Assembly (NCBI RefSeq): GCF_000002985.6 | Contig: NC_003283.11 | Span: 2,728,001 to 2,792,000, forward strand | DNA: 64,000 nt | DNA from: Caenorhabditis elegans | Taxonomy: Eukaryota > Nematoda > Chromadorea > Rhabditida > Rhabditidae | Reading direction: 5' to 3' | The notes under the pieces: model-generated | What the model was told of the DNA's origin: nothing | The model's database searches: none | Seen by the model: only the letters and a program-made list of their open reading frames with translations | Position numbers and translations under genes: made by a program | In this document: positions 33,889-43,859 of the stretch, piece after piece | How positions within the stretch are numbered: the stretch's first letter is position 1 | How the letters are laid out: every line of letters begins with the position of its first letter

Positions 33889-35179
33889 TTAATGCGAGCT
33901 CATAATAGACATAACATCATGAGCCTGTGTCCCCATCACAAGAGAAGTTCCTCCGTCGGCAACAATTGATTGACCAAGAATATAAAATGACAAGTTACGA
34001 TCCGCCAGGAATAGGATAATATTCGCAATGTGCTCAGGCTTTCCAGCGGCTCCAATTGGGATGCATTCCTTGTGAGATGCCATGAAATTGTAGAACTGAA
34101 CAACAAATTACAATTTGAGAAATTTGAAAATTTTCAGAAAACCTTTTGAGAAGCTTGATCAGGCATTCCCATAGCATTGGTAAATCCGGTTTCTACCATT
34201 CCAGGGCTAACTGAGTTCACACGAATCCCAAATTTAGCGAGGTCGATCGCAGTACTTCTGGTATACTGGTCAAGGGCTGCCTTCGCAATTGCGTAATACA
34301 AGAAGTCGGGCTGCTGGAAATAATTTTTTAATTGAATTGGAGGCTTGTTGAAATTTGAAACTCCTGGTAACAAAATTAAAAAAAAACGAACCGCTTGTGG
34401 GCCTGCAACAATACTTGAAACATTAACGATTTCTCCTTTTGAGGCTACCAAATGTGGCTTCACTTTCTTAGTCATTTCGATGACGGCTTGAAGGTTTAAT
34501 TTTAGTGTTTTGTGGTAGATATCAATGCCCTGATCTGTGCCAGTTGTTCCGAATGCGTCGGGAATTGCAGCACCAGCATTGTTCACCTGAAATTATAGAT
34601 CTAAATCCGAGACTCTTTGGACACCGGCACAGATGAAAAACCTAGTTTTGATAGTTCGTTCACTACATTTTTTTGTTTAATTTCCATATATTTTCCCTCA
34701 AAAAAATTATCAATACATGTTAAATCGTCGATATAAAAAAATTTTTCAGCAGATTTCTTCAGGGTTATCAAGCGCTCTGTACATAAAGCGCGCGTGCGAC
34801 CGCCTTACGGCAAATTGTTCAAACGTAAATTTCCAATTTTCAGAAAATCTACCGGGCCGTCAAATTTTCATTAACTGTTAAAAACAAATTCAACTCAAAA
34901 ATTACTCACCAAAACATCAATTTTCCCAAACTGTTTCAGAGTCGAGTTGATGATCTGATCTTGCCCATCTTCCGTAGTAACATCGGCAACAACCGAGTTA
35001 ACTTGCTTCTCGGAAACTCCGGACTTCAGAATAATCTGCCTAGTTTCTTCAAGACGCTCTGAACTTCTTCCGGTGATCGTTACGTTTGCACCTTCCTGAG
35101 CGAAGAGAATAGCAGTGGTACGTCCGATTCCGTTGGAAGATCCGGTGATAATAACAGTCTTGTTGGAAAAACGTGGCAT
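33889..35179 (-). CDS. Classical SDR oxidoreductase 1, 4 exons
   Basis: Exons are 35179-34910, 34586-34392, 34313-34143 and 34095-33889, giving 280 aa, the usual size of a classical short-chain dehydrogenase/reductase. The cofactor motif TGSSNGIG is at residues 12-19. DVLVNNAGAA follows at the end of strand 4, NVSS holds the catalytic serine, and YAIAK holds the catalytic Tyr and Lys. SPGMVETGF and the C-terminal GQSIVADGGTSLVMG complete the fold. It should use NAD(H) or NADP(H) to oxidise or reduce an alcohol/carbonyl; the substrate is unknown. Unlike its three neighbours it has no intron inside the TG-SSNG motif. It is the last of four tandem SDRs on this strand. I recall a similar four-gene SDR cluster on C. 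elegans V but do not assign a name. Confidence 0.92.
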
Positions 35180-35216
35180 TTTTTGGAAATTGTACCCATC
35201 CGATTAAATGCTGACT

Positions 35217-35223
35217 ATTTATA
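35217..35223 (-). promoter_or_regulatory. TATA box of SDR 1
   Basis: TATAAAT on the minus strand, 38 nt upstream of the ATG at 35179, in the context GAGAGTATAAATAGTC. Confidence 0.6.
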
Positions 35224-36018
35224 CTCTCTGGTTTTGTGATGACATTGTTTTCGTAGTTGCCGTAGTGTCAAACAAAACAGAGAGACGCAGGGTTTTGATG
35301 AGACGCAGATTTTGTGTCCGAGAGATCGAAAATTGCGAATGACACAAATAATTGTTCCAGCACAGTGAAAAAGAGTGTATTTTCCATTGGAAATTGTGAA
35401 GTTGTTCAATGAGAATAGATATGTTTTTTTTTGAAAAATTGTTTTTCATTCTACAGGAAAACTGAAGAAAAATAGATAAGAATTTCAAAAACAGAGTGAA
35501 ATATTTCGAGCTAGATTTTTGTCTAACCGAAAAGTTCTCATATTTCAAGATTTTTTTCAGGTTCAAAACTCCAATTTCTCGCTGGAGAGTCTCAATTTTT
35601 ATCCACCCCCAGCCCCGCCTAAGCCTAAGGATAAGCCTATAATATATATACCGCCTAAGCGTAATAATTAAAATTTATATATTTTTTTCAGATTCAGTGG
35701 CATCCAATAAAGCATGTTTTTAAAAATGGATCTGTCAATAGTAATTTATACCAGAAAATGTTAAACAAAGTAGGCTACCTTGTACGGAAGGTTGTTAGAG
35801 AAAATTGCAGTATTTGACCAAAAGCTATTTTTTCCAAAACTGAAAAAATACGGGAAAATCATAGGAATTATTTTTATTTTTTAATTTCACTTCAGGTTTT
35901 ACTCTAGGCTCATGTTTGTGGATTATATCCGTCAAAGTTAACTCAAACGGAAATTTTTTTAGTTGCCTGTTAAAAACTTTAATAAAACAATTTACTTTTA
36001 AAAAAATGTATACAAAAA
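35224..36018. other. Intergenic between SDR 1 and SDR 2
   Basis: Upstream region of SDR 1 and 3' region of SDR 2. A CCTAAGCCTAAGGATAAGCC patch lies at about 35618-35640. No exon or recognised repeat. Confidence 0.4.
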
Positions 36019-37194
36019 TTATTGTTTCAAAAGATCCATAAAATTGTGTGCCTGCATTCCCATTACCAAAGTCGAACCTCCATCTGCCACAATCGACTGT
36101 CCAATAATGTATGAAGAGAGTTTTCGATCAGCCAAGAACGCAATTATATTGGCAATGTCGATGGGTTGCCCCATTTTTCCGCAAGGAATACATTCTTTGC
36201 GAGATTCCATGAAATGTCCATACTGAAAAATGGAAAATTGAATAATTTTAAGAGCTTGTAAAACCTACCCTGGGCTTCACCTACCTACCTTCCTGCTTAA
36301 AAAGATTTAAAAAGATTTAAAAAGATTGTTCAAAATATTTTTGAACAAGTGGTAAAAAATCAGATTTTCCTACAACTAAATTTTGGTAAAATGACGTGTC
36401 AAGGATTTGTATTTTAAGTAGGCAGATCTGCAAAAGTGCCTGCCTACTATGAGGCTTCTCACCTTCTCATGCATATCAGCAGGCATTCCCATTGCTTCTC
36501 CGAAACCTGTCACTACAGCTCCAGGGCTCACCGAGTTGACTCTAACCCCGTACTGAATAAGATCGATGGCAGCACTTCTGGTATATTGATCCAATGCGGC
36601 TTTTGACATTGCATAATACATGAAAGTTGGTTGCTAAAATACAGAAGTGGGTAAAAAAGTGAAGAGAAAAGGAACTAACAGCCTGTGGTCCTGCTCCGAT
36701 GCTCGAAACATTTACAACTTCTCCCTTAGCCTTAACCAAATGCTCCTTGGCTTTTTGAGTCAAAGTAACCACACTTCTCATGTTAATTTGCATAATTCTA
36801 TCGTAAACTGAGACATCTTGATCAACTCCAACACGTCCTTGATCGTCATTAAAAGCCGCTCCGGCATTGTTGACTAGAATATCAAGGCGCCCGAATTTTT
36901 GAATTGTAGAGTTAACTAGTTCATCTTGACCTTTTTCAGTCGCCAAATCAGTTGCAATCGACAAAACATGATCTTCCGGAACTCCTGACTTCAAAATTTC
37001 CTGTCTAGTTTCTTCAAGCCTATCAGCATTTCTTCCAGTAATCGTAACTTTTGCTCCTTCCTGAGCCAGAAGTACAGCAGTGGCTCTACCTATTCCGTTT
37101 GAGGAGCCTTCAATGATTCATTATAAAAATGAAGAAAAATAAATTTGAAAAAAATACCTGTCACAAGAGCAACTTTGCCAGAGAATCGAGTCAT
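36019..37194 (-). CDS. Classical SDR oxidoreductase 2, 4 exons
   Basis: Exons are 37194-37158, 37107-36680, 36633-36463 and 36222-36019, giving 279 aa. The first intron splits the cofactor motif after TG (TG/SSNGIG), using a CATTGAAG acceptor. Catalytic and structural motifs are DILVNNAGAAF, NVSSIGAGPQ, YAMSK with Tyr and Lys, SPGAVVTGF and GQSIVADGGSTLVMG. It is a close paralogue of SDR 3: exon 2 is nearly identical over its second half. Function by family is NAD(P)-dependent oxidoreduction of an unknown small substrate. A TGATAA site and an A/T-rich TATA-like element lie just upstream, which fits gut expression under GATA factors, but that is inference. Confidence 0.92.
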
Positions 37195-37216
37195 AGCAGT
37201 AGTGTAGAAATTAAAT

Positions 37217-37246
37217 ATTGATACTGATAATCAATGCTTTTATTGC
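37217..37246 (-). promoter_or_regulatory. TGATAA site and TATA-like element upstream of SDR 2
   Basis: CTGATAATC at about 37224 and AATAAAAG (minus strand) at about 37236-37243, within 30-50 nt of the ATG at 37194. A further TGATAA word lies at about 37309-37314. TGATAA is the binding word of intestinal GATA factors such as ELT-2. Confidence 0.4.
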
Positions 37247-37329
37247 GTGATTTTTTTGTTGAAATGTGGTCTGTGATGTGCTTTAAGCAAACTGTGGCAG
37301 CTTATATTGATAAGAAAATAAAAATATTA

Positions 37330-38215
37330 TGTCAATAAATAATGACTAGACTTTTGATACCACAAAAATGGAAATTCCTTTTTTGGTGGTTCGAACCAAT
37401 TTTTTGACCGATGTTATTCTGCACGATTACATTACATGCCCGATGTAGCCCTCTACCGCTCGGCTTACCGATTTTAAAGAAATTTAAATTTCCGGCAATT
37501 TTCCGATTCGCCGATTTGCCAGAAATTTTAATTTCCGGCAATTTTTCGATTTGCCGGTTTGCCGGAAATTTTGACTATTGGTAAAATGCCGATTTACCGT
37601 TTTTAGAGGGATTTTTTATAAGACGGAAACACTTAAAACTGTGCCTTTTTAAATTTTTTTCCCCGTTTTCTTTAGAAATTTTCATAGAATTTGCTTAATT
37701 TTTAAATTGTATGTAGGAACATTCACAGGATATTGCCGATTGAAATTGAAATTCTAAAATTTCAAAAAAAAATTTGCAAAACCACAATTTGCCGACAATT
37801 TTTAGCAATTGCCGTTTCCCGGCGAATTCAGCAAATCGAATATTTTCCGGTTTGCCGATTTTCCGAATATTTTAAATTCCGGCAATTTATCGATTTGCTG
37901 ATTTGTCAGAAATTTAAATTCCGGCAGTTTGACGATTTGCCTGATTGCCGGAAGTTTATATTCCGGCAATTTGCCGGTTTGCCATTTTTCCGGATATTTT
38001 CAATTCCGGCAATTTGAATATTTGCCGGAAATTTCAATTCCGGCAGCTTGACGACTTGCCTGATTGCCGGAAGTTTTAATTCCCGCAGTGTGCCGTTTCA
38101 CCGAAAATTTCAATTCTGACAATTTGAATTTTTGCCGGAATATCAATTCTCCCAATTTACCAATTTACCGATTTGCCAATTTGCCGGAAAACATAGCTTG
38201 CCGTCCATCCCTGTT
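37330..38215. repeat. TTGCCGGAAATTT repeat block, right of SDR 2
   Basis: Degenerate tandem array of TTTGCCGGAAATTTCAATTC and CCGGCAATTTG units. It also contains GAGGGATTTTTTATAAGACG and GACGGAAACACTTAAAACTG. The block at 39715-40090 carries the same features as its reverse complement, so the two are inverted copies around SDR 3. The open frames at 37733-38258 are repeat-derived. Confidence 0.75.
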
Positions 38216-38270
38216 TTGTACAACAAAATCACTAGTTCCAATATTTATTCACCACTAAATCCAACAAAAT

Positions 38271-39503
38271 TTAAGATTGCTTCATAAGATCCGCCCAGTT
38301 GTGAGCATTCATTCCCAAGACCAGTGTAGATCCTCCATCAGCTACTATCGACTGCCCAATAATATAGGAAGAAAGCTTACGATCAGCCAAGAACGCAATA
38401 ATATTGGCAATATCGATTGGTTTAGCTACAGCTCCAGAAGGGATGCACTCCTTGCGGGACTCCATAAACTTCATCATCTGAAAACTCGAAAAATTCTAGG
38501 AATTTGTGTCTTATGTTCACCTCCTCAAACGCCCCACTCGGCATACCCATAGCTTCTCCAAACCCGGTAGTGACACCTCCCGGGCTCACCGAGTTCACGC
38601 GTACCCCGTACTGAATAAGATCGATGGCTGCACACCTGGTGAATTGATCGAGAGCCGACTTTGACATTGCGTAGTACATAACTCCGGGTTGCTGGAAACA
38701 TGCAAATTTTAATACTCATATTTGGGGACGGGAATCCAGGCTACCAGCAGGGCTGAGCAACAGGCCGAAAAATTACAGAAATCGCCGATCGCCGATCGCC
38801 GATTGCCGCTCACTCCTACTAGGCTACCAGGCAATAATTCGATTTGCAAAACTGATTTTCGATTGATCAAACTACTCTAAAATTAAGTCAGCGGCGAGTA
38901 ATAAAATTCCCCGAAATCTAATTTTTCCTAGATCATTAAGTCTTACCAGAGCAAAAACTACCGGAGGTCATAATATGCTTTAACCTAGCTTACCGCATGA
39001 GCTGTTCCAGCTATACTCGAGACATTGACAATTTCTCCCTTAGCCTTAACCAAATGCTCCTTGGCTTTTTGAGTCAAAGTAACCACACTTCTCATGTTAA
39101 TCTGCATAATTTTATCGTAAACTGAGACATCTTGATCAACTCCAACACGTCCTTGATCGTCGTTGAAAGCTGCTCCGGCATTGTTGACCAGAATATCAAG
39201 GCGCCCGAATTTTTGAATTGTAGAATTAACTAGTTCATCTTGACCTTTTTCAGCTGCCAAATCAGTTGCAACCGACAAAACATGACTTTCCGGAACTCCT
39301 GACTTCAAAATTTCCTGTCTAGTTTCTTCAAGCCTTTCAGCATTTCTTCCAGTAACTGTAACTTTTGCTCCGTCTTTTGCGAACAGAACAGCTGCAGCAC
39401 GCCCAATTCCGTTTGACGAGCCTAAACCTCTATTTTCGAAACATAAAACAGAACAATTCTTACCGGTGACAAGTGCAACTTTGCCAGAAAATCGAGAAAG
39501 CAT
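38271..39503 (-). CDS. Classical SDR oxidoreductase 3, 4 exons
   Basis: Exons are 39503-39464, 39421-38994, 38691-38521 and 38477-38271, giving 281 aa. The plan is as in SDR 2, with the first intron inside TG/SSNGIG. Motifs are LDILVNNAGAAF, NVSSIAGTAHA (serine present but the following GPQ of the paralogues replaced by GTAH), YAMSK with Tyr and Lys, SPGGVTTGF and GQSIVADGGSTLVLG. The second half of exon 2 matches SDR 2 almost base for base, while the exon-2 end and exon 3 differ more. The gene lies between two inverted repeat blocks. Substrate unknown. Confidence 0.92.
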
Positions 39504-39714
39504 GGCCAGCAGAAAACACACGAATAAATGATAGTTTCTCTCAATTTCTTTTAAGTAATCTTACAAAGTGTGCTTTGTGTCCTAACGTATCAGTTGCAAT
39601 AGATAAAACTAGATAAAAGTCGTAGTTTATGTGATCTTTTTATCAAAAGAAAAACGTTTGGCAAGAAGCGTGGTGAGTGTTATTTTTTACACAATTCTAT
39701 AATTTTGTCGTCTG

Positions 39715-40090
39715 TACCTGTGGGCGGCAAATCATTTTTTCCGGCAAATCGGAAAATTGCCGGAATTGAAAATTTTGCCGCAAATCGGCAAATTGTGGTT
39801 TTGCACATTTTTTTTTGGAAATTTCAGAATTTTAATTTCAATCGGAAAAATTGCGTGCATCCTGTTCGTACATCTTTTGAAAAGTAAGAAAATTCGATGA
39901 AAATATCGAAAGGAAACGGAAAAAAATTTCAAAAAGGCCAAGTGTTTCCGTCTTAAAAAATCCCTCTGAACATTTCCGGCAAATCTGACAAATCAGCAAA
40001 TCGGCAAACCAGTAATTTGCCGGAATTAAAAATTTCTAGCAAATCGGCAAACCGGCACTTTGTCAATTTGCCGAATTCGCCGAACGACAT
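39715..40090. repeat. Inverted copy of the TTGCCGG repeat block
   Basis: Contains GCAAATCGGCAAATTGTGGT, AAGTGTTTCCGTCTTAAAA and AAAATCCCTCTGAACATTTC, the reverse complements of words at 37605-37800. It precedes a run of 15 C (40102-40116). Confidence 0.75.
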
Positions 40091-40101
40091 TAGGCGCTCA
40101 G

Positions 40102-40116
40102 CCCCCCCCCCCCCCC
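40102..40116. repeat. C15/G15 homopolymer tract
   Basis: A run of 15 C on the plus strand (G15 on the minus strand), in the intergenic space between SDR 3 and SDR 4. Mono-G runs this long can form G-quadruplexes and are known deletion hot spots in C. elegans dog-1 mutants. Confidence 0.85.
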
Positions 40117-40418
40117 TCAGAGGAATATTAATATTTTCCAGAAAAAAAATGTGTTGGCGCGAAATTCAAATTTTAACAGAATACAGTTTGGTAGAAAATT
40201 CAAATTGTCCGAAAACAATTTTGCAAGAAAAACATTAAATATTTAAAAAAAGAACTAGAACTTTCTATACGATTTCGGACACATCCATATTTTAAATTTT
40301 CTGCCAAAATACTTTTCTCTGAAAAAAAGCGCCTTTCCTTATGCGACGCACCATTCTGAATTAAGGTAGTCTGTATTTATTCCCAAATCAAAAAAAAAAG
40401 GAAAATATGAACAAAAAT

Positions 40419-41753
40419 TTAAGCCAAAGCTTTCGACAAATCATGACTTGGCATTCCCAAAACCAAAGTGGTCCCTCCATCAATCACAATGGATTGTCCA
40501 ATGATATAAGCACTCGATTTCCGATCAGCCAAAAACGCGATAAGTGATGCGATTTCTTCAGGTTTTCCAGTACGGCCAGCCGGAATACAATCTCGGTGAG
40601 TGGAGTAGTACTCCTCCGTCTTTTTCACCACATCATCTCCCATACCTACAGCGCCCAGGAAGTTGGTTGATATGAGTCCAGGGCTCACGGAGTTGACACG
40701 AACATCGAAGGGAATCAGCTCCAAGGCTAAGCTCCTGGTGAGCTGGTCCAGGCCGGCCTTGCAGATTCCGTAGTAAGTGTAGTAGATGTACTGAAAAAAT
40801 GATGTTACTGTAAGTTGTAGAGGAGTTGTTTCAGACGACTGTATCGAATTTTTAGATAAAATATCGTGTTGCCTGTTATTAGCCCTCTGCCGCCCGTTTT
40901 TTGGCCCGCTTTTGGCCCGCTTTTACTCACCGGTTGTGGACCAGCAGCAATTGAAGAAACATTAACGATTTCCCCTTTGCTAGCGATTAAGTGCGGACGA
41001 CACTTTTTGACAAGCTCCACAACACTAAAATAAGTTACAATTAAAAAAATCCCCTGTAAATAAAATATACCTTCTCAAGTTCAACTTCATCATATCATCA
41101 AAAATGCCAATCGCCGCCTCGGAGCCAATTTTTCCAGATGGGTCAGCAAACGCCGCTCCAGCATTGTTAATCTGAATGGAACAGTCAAAAATTTTAAAAA
41201 GTCGAGAAATCTCACCAAAATATCGATTTTACCAAATCTGCTCAAAGTGCTCTTGATGAGCTCATCTTGACATTCGCTCTCATTCAAGTCGCCGAGAACA
41301 ATGTTGATGTTGTCACTGGAGCCACCGTTTTTATGAATCTCATTCACAGTTTCCTGGATTTTTTCCGAGCTTCTTCCGGTTACCGTAACCTTAGCTCCCT
41401 CCTGAGCAAGGAGGACTGCCGTGGAGCGACCAATTCCGGAAGATGAGCCTGAACGTTATACTTTGAGAGACTTTATCTCCAAATTGGTCTGCCAAAACAT
41501 AAAAAAAAGAGATTTTCAAAAGCTTAACTCAACTACAGTAATCCTACAGTAATCCTACAGTAACCCTAAAGTACCATTACAGTATTTCAACGCTACTCTA
41601 GTTAAACTTAATAAATTCCAAACAAATATGTTCCCCCAATTGAACAGACTATTTTACAAAATGACTGAAGGTACTGGATGAAAAATTTCACTACATTTTC
41701 TAAAAAAAACCCTTACCTGTAATTATTGCAACTTTATCAGAGAATCTACCCAT
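40419..41753 (-). CDS. Classical SDR oxidoreductase 4, 5 exons
   Basis: Exons are 41753-41717, 41448-41216, 41171-41071, 41024-40931 and 40790-40419, giving 278 aa. It is the most diverged of the four. Motifs are TG/SSSGIG with the intron at the same place as SDR 2 and 3, then GKIDILINNAGAAFADPSG. NVSSIAAGPQP carries the serine and YGICK the Tyr and Lys. SPGLISTNF and GQSIVIDGGTTLVLG follow. It combines the intron after DIL seen in SDR 1 with the TG intron of SDR 2 and 3, and adds one intron after LNLR. Exons 3 and 4 of the others are fused here into one 372-nt exon. Predicted NAD(P)-dependent oxidoreductase; substrate unknown. Confidence 0.92.
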
Positions 41754-41798
41754 TTTTGACAAGTACTAGATTTTGGTCACTAAAAGTGAATCTCAAAA

Positions 41799-41807
41799 AT
41801 TTATATA
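41799..41807 (-). promoter_or_regulatory. TATA box of SDR 4
   Basis: TATATAAAT on the minus strand, about 46 nt upstream of the ATG at 41753. Confidence 0.55.
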
Positions 41808-42594
41808 CTGCCGCGCACGCCCGCAATGTAATTTGTTCGTTCAAGTGTTGAAAATGGGAGGATCGCCAGACTGTGAGGTCGCGTGCCGATTAGGGTATCT
41901 CTCGATAAACAAATTAATACAGATTAAACTTTTTTTCGGTTTTGTGAGAGATGAACTTTGACCATGTAGACAAATGCTAGTTTTTGAGTTTTTTTTTCGG
42001 TTAAACTAAAATATCTAAGGCTCAATGTCCTCGCAGATTTTTGGACTCAAACTATGAGTTGCAAGATTTAATTAGCGGCTATAAAGTTTTGTGCTAAATT
42101 GTGTGCAAATGTTATTTTAGTGGAATTCGATTTATGACTCGCAAACACCAAATGGAAGGTAAATCTAAAAAATGTAAATTCTTTCATTTTGGCGCCAGAA
42201 AACTTTCGTACAAAAAATGTAGGAACACTGCAGAAAAATAATTTTTTATCCAGACAGTGGTTTTCTTAAAAAAAAACTTCGTACCTATAATTAAATTCTG
42301 ATACCTCAAAAATTGAAAAATCGACCACACAACAGCTTCAGGACCCCTGAGGTTTTCAAAAACTTTACAAAAATTTACCATACTTTTAAAATAAGTATCA
42401 GATTGTTTAAATATTCAAATAACATTTAATTATGTAATTTGATGAAGAAGAAGTTTTTCTCTGAAAGATTCCTGGTCACGAAACATTTACAATTAACCAT
42501 AAATCAAAAATTCAAGTCAGAAAAGTACTTGAACACGACCTTCTGGAGAAACGATTTCTGAGAAATAAGGAAATTGGGAAACTTGTGTACCCCG

Positions 42595-42690
42595 ATTGAT
42601 CAAATTAGCAGGTTTGTGGAAATGTATTACATCAACGATCAAATGTTTATCGGCGTGAAACAACTACCGCGCGGCTCATTTTATTGAACT
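42595..42690. repeat. Module copy 1 with CTACCGCGCGG
   Basis: TCAAATTAGCAGG, TATTACATCAACGATCAA, TTTATCGGCG and CTACCGCGCGGCTCATTTTA in this order. See the partner at 43635. Confidence 0.65.
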
Positions 42691-43634
42691 TTTTGGCGAG
42701 TTCAGTCACATTTTGAAAGCTTTTACTTCTGAGTTTCATAAGTATGTAGTTTTTTGGAATATAACTAAATCTATTGGTTTCCAAAAAAATCTACTTAGAT
42801 TTGGTAGAAAGTTCAATTTTTCTAGATTTGTTAGGTCGTCACTAAGTTTGCAAAAATAGCATAAATTTATGACATTTTCGAAGTTTGTTTGCATTTTTCT
42901 CGCTTCGGCAGCTAAGAAGCCACAGACAAAACACAGCAGGATACCTGATTTCTACTGCGGTGTAGTAGATTTCTGGTCAAATTAGAAGTCGAACAAATTA
43001 TGAGGATCTACTTTTTTCAAACAACTATTCGAACTGAATCCGCTGAGTTTCTTCTAGCAATTCCTACAATTGTTTTTTTTGACATGTACCCCAAACCTTT
43101 GATTTTCAATTTTGACTTCATCTTCAGCACCGACTACTCTTAGTCCTTTCTTAGCCCGATAATTTGGATCAAACGTTACTTTTAGGTGGATAAGAAGCTC
43201 AATTTTTTTGAATAGGCCCTTGTTTGAATAGAATTAAAACCAAGTTTTTGTCCAATTGATAAATTTCCAGCTGTTGAACCTAGGATTCTGAAATGTTGAA
43301 ATAAAAAGGTTTCTGTAAAAATTGAAGAACTAATTGTAAAGATTTTTCTGGTAAAGCCTCTATTCCGGACAAAAAATCAGGAAAGATGTGGGGTCCCATT
43401 TACTTTCCAATTAACCCGGGAAATGTCCGCTGCAAGACATCAGTTTTTTACACTTTTTTGCCGTATTGTTTTGCATCGCCAACCTAGATGATCATTTGAT
43501 CTGTCACAAAACACATTTCCCTTTTTAAATGTCCCTAATCACTAACACAGCATTTAGCATTACATCGAAACTCCAAGTCAGAGCCTCCTAGAAAAATAAA
43601 TTTCCGAGAAAAAAAAATTGAAAACTCCGCACCT

Positions 43635-43725
43635 CAAATTATCAAATTAGCAGGATTACGGTGGTATTACATCAACGATCAAGAATTTTTCGGCGCGTCC
43701 AACTCTACCGCGCGGATCATTTTAC
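43635..43725. repeat. Module copy 2 with CTACCGCGCGG
   Basis: TCAAATTAGCAGG, TATTACATCAACGATCAA, TTTTTCGGCG and CTACCGCGCGGATCATTTTA, about 1040 bp from copy 1 and about 140 bp upstream of the srh-type ATG. The blocks match copy 1 nearly base for base, while the sequence between them has drifted. Confidence 0.65.
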
Positions 43726-43859
43726 ATGCAAATGGGGCTTTGAACTTTTAGGCTCTGGTTTTCTGGCTTTTTAAGGAATTTTTCTTGTAACGCTTAGCTT
43801 GTGAACACTTTCGGAATTCCTATCGAAACCTATTATATTAAACATCTTCCAGGAAACCA

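Larger units (their letters stand above)
41808..43859. other. 2-kb intergenic region with a duplicated ACCGCGCGG module
   Basis: Divergent promoter region between SDR 4 (-) and the srh-type gene (+). No exon is supported. Two related modules, about 42450-42720 and 43560-43745, share CAAATTAGCAGG, then ATTACATCAACGATCAA, then CTACCGCGCGG and TCATTTTA in the same order. The rest is AT-rich. Confidence 0.5.
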
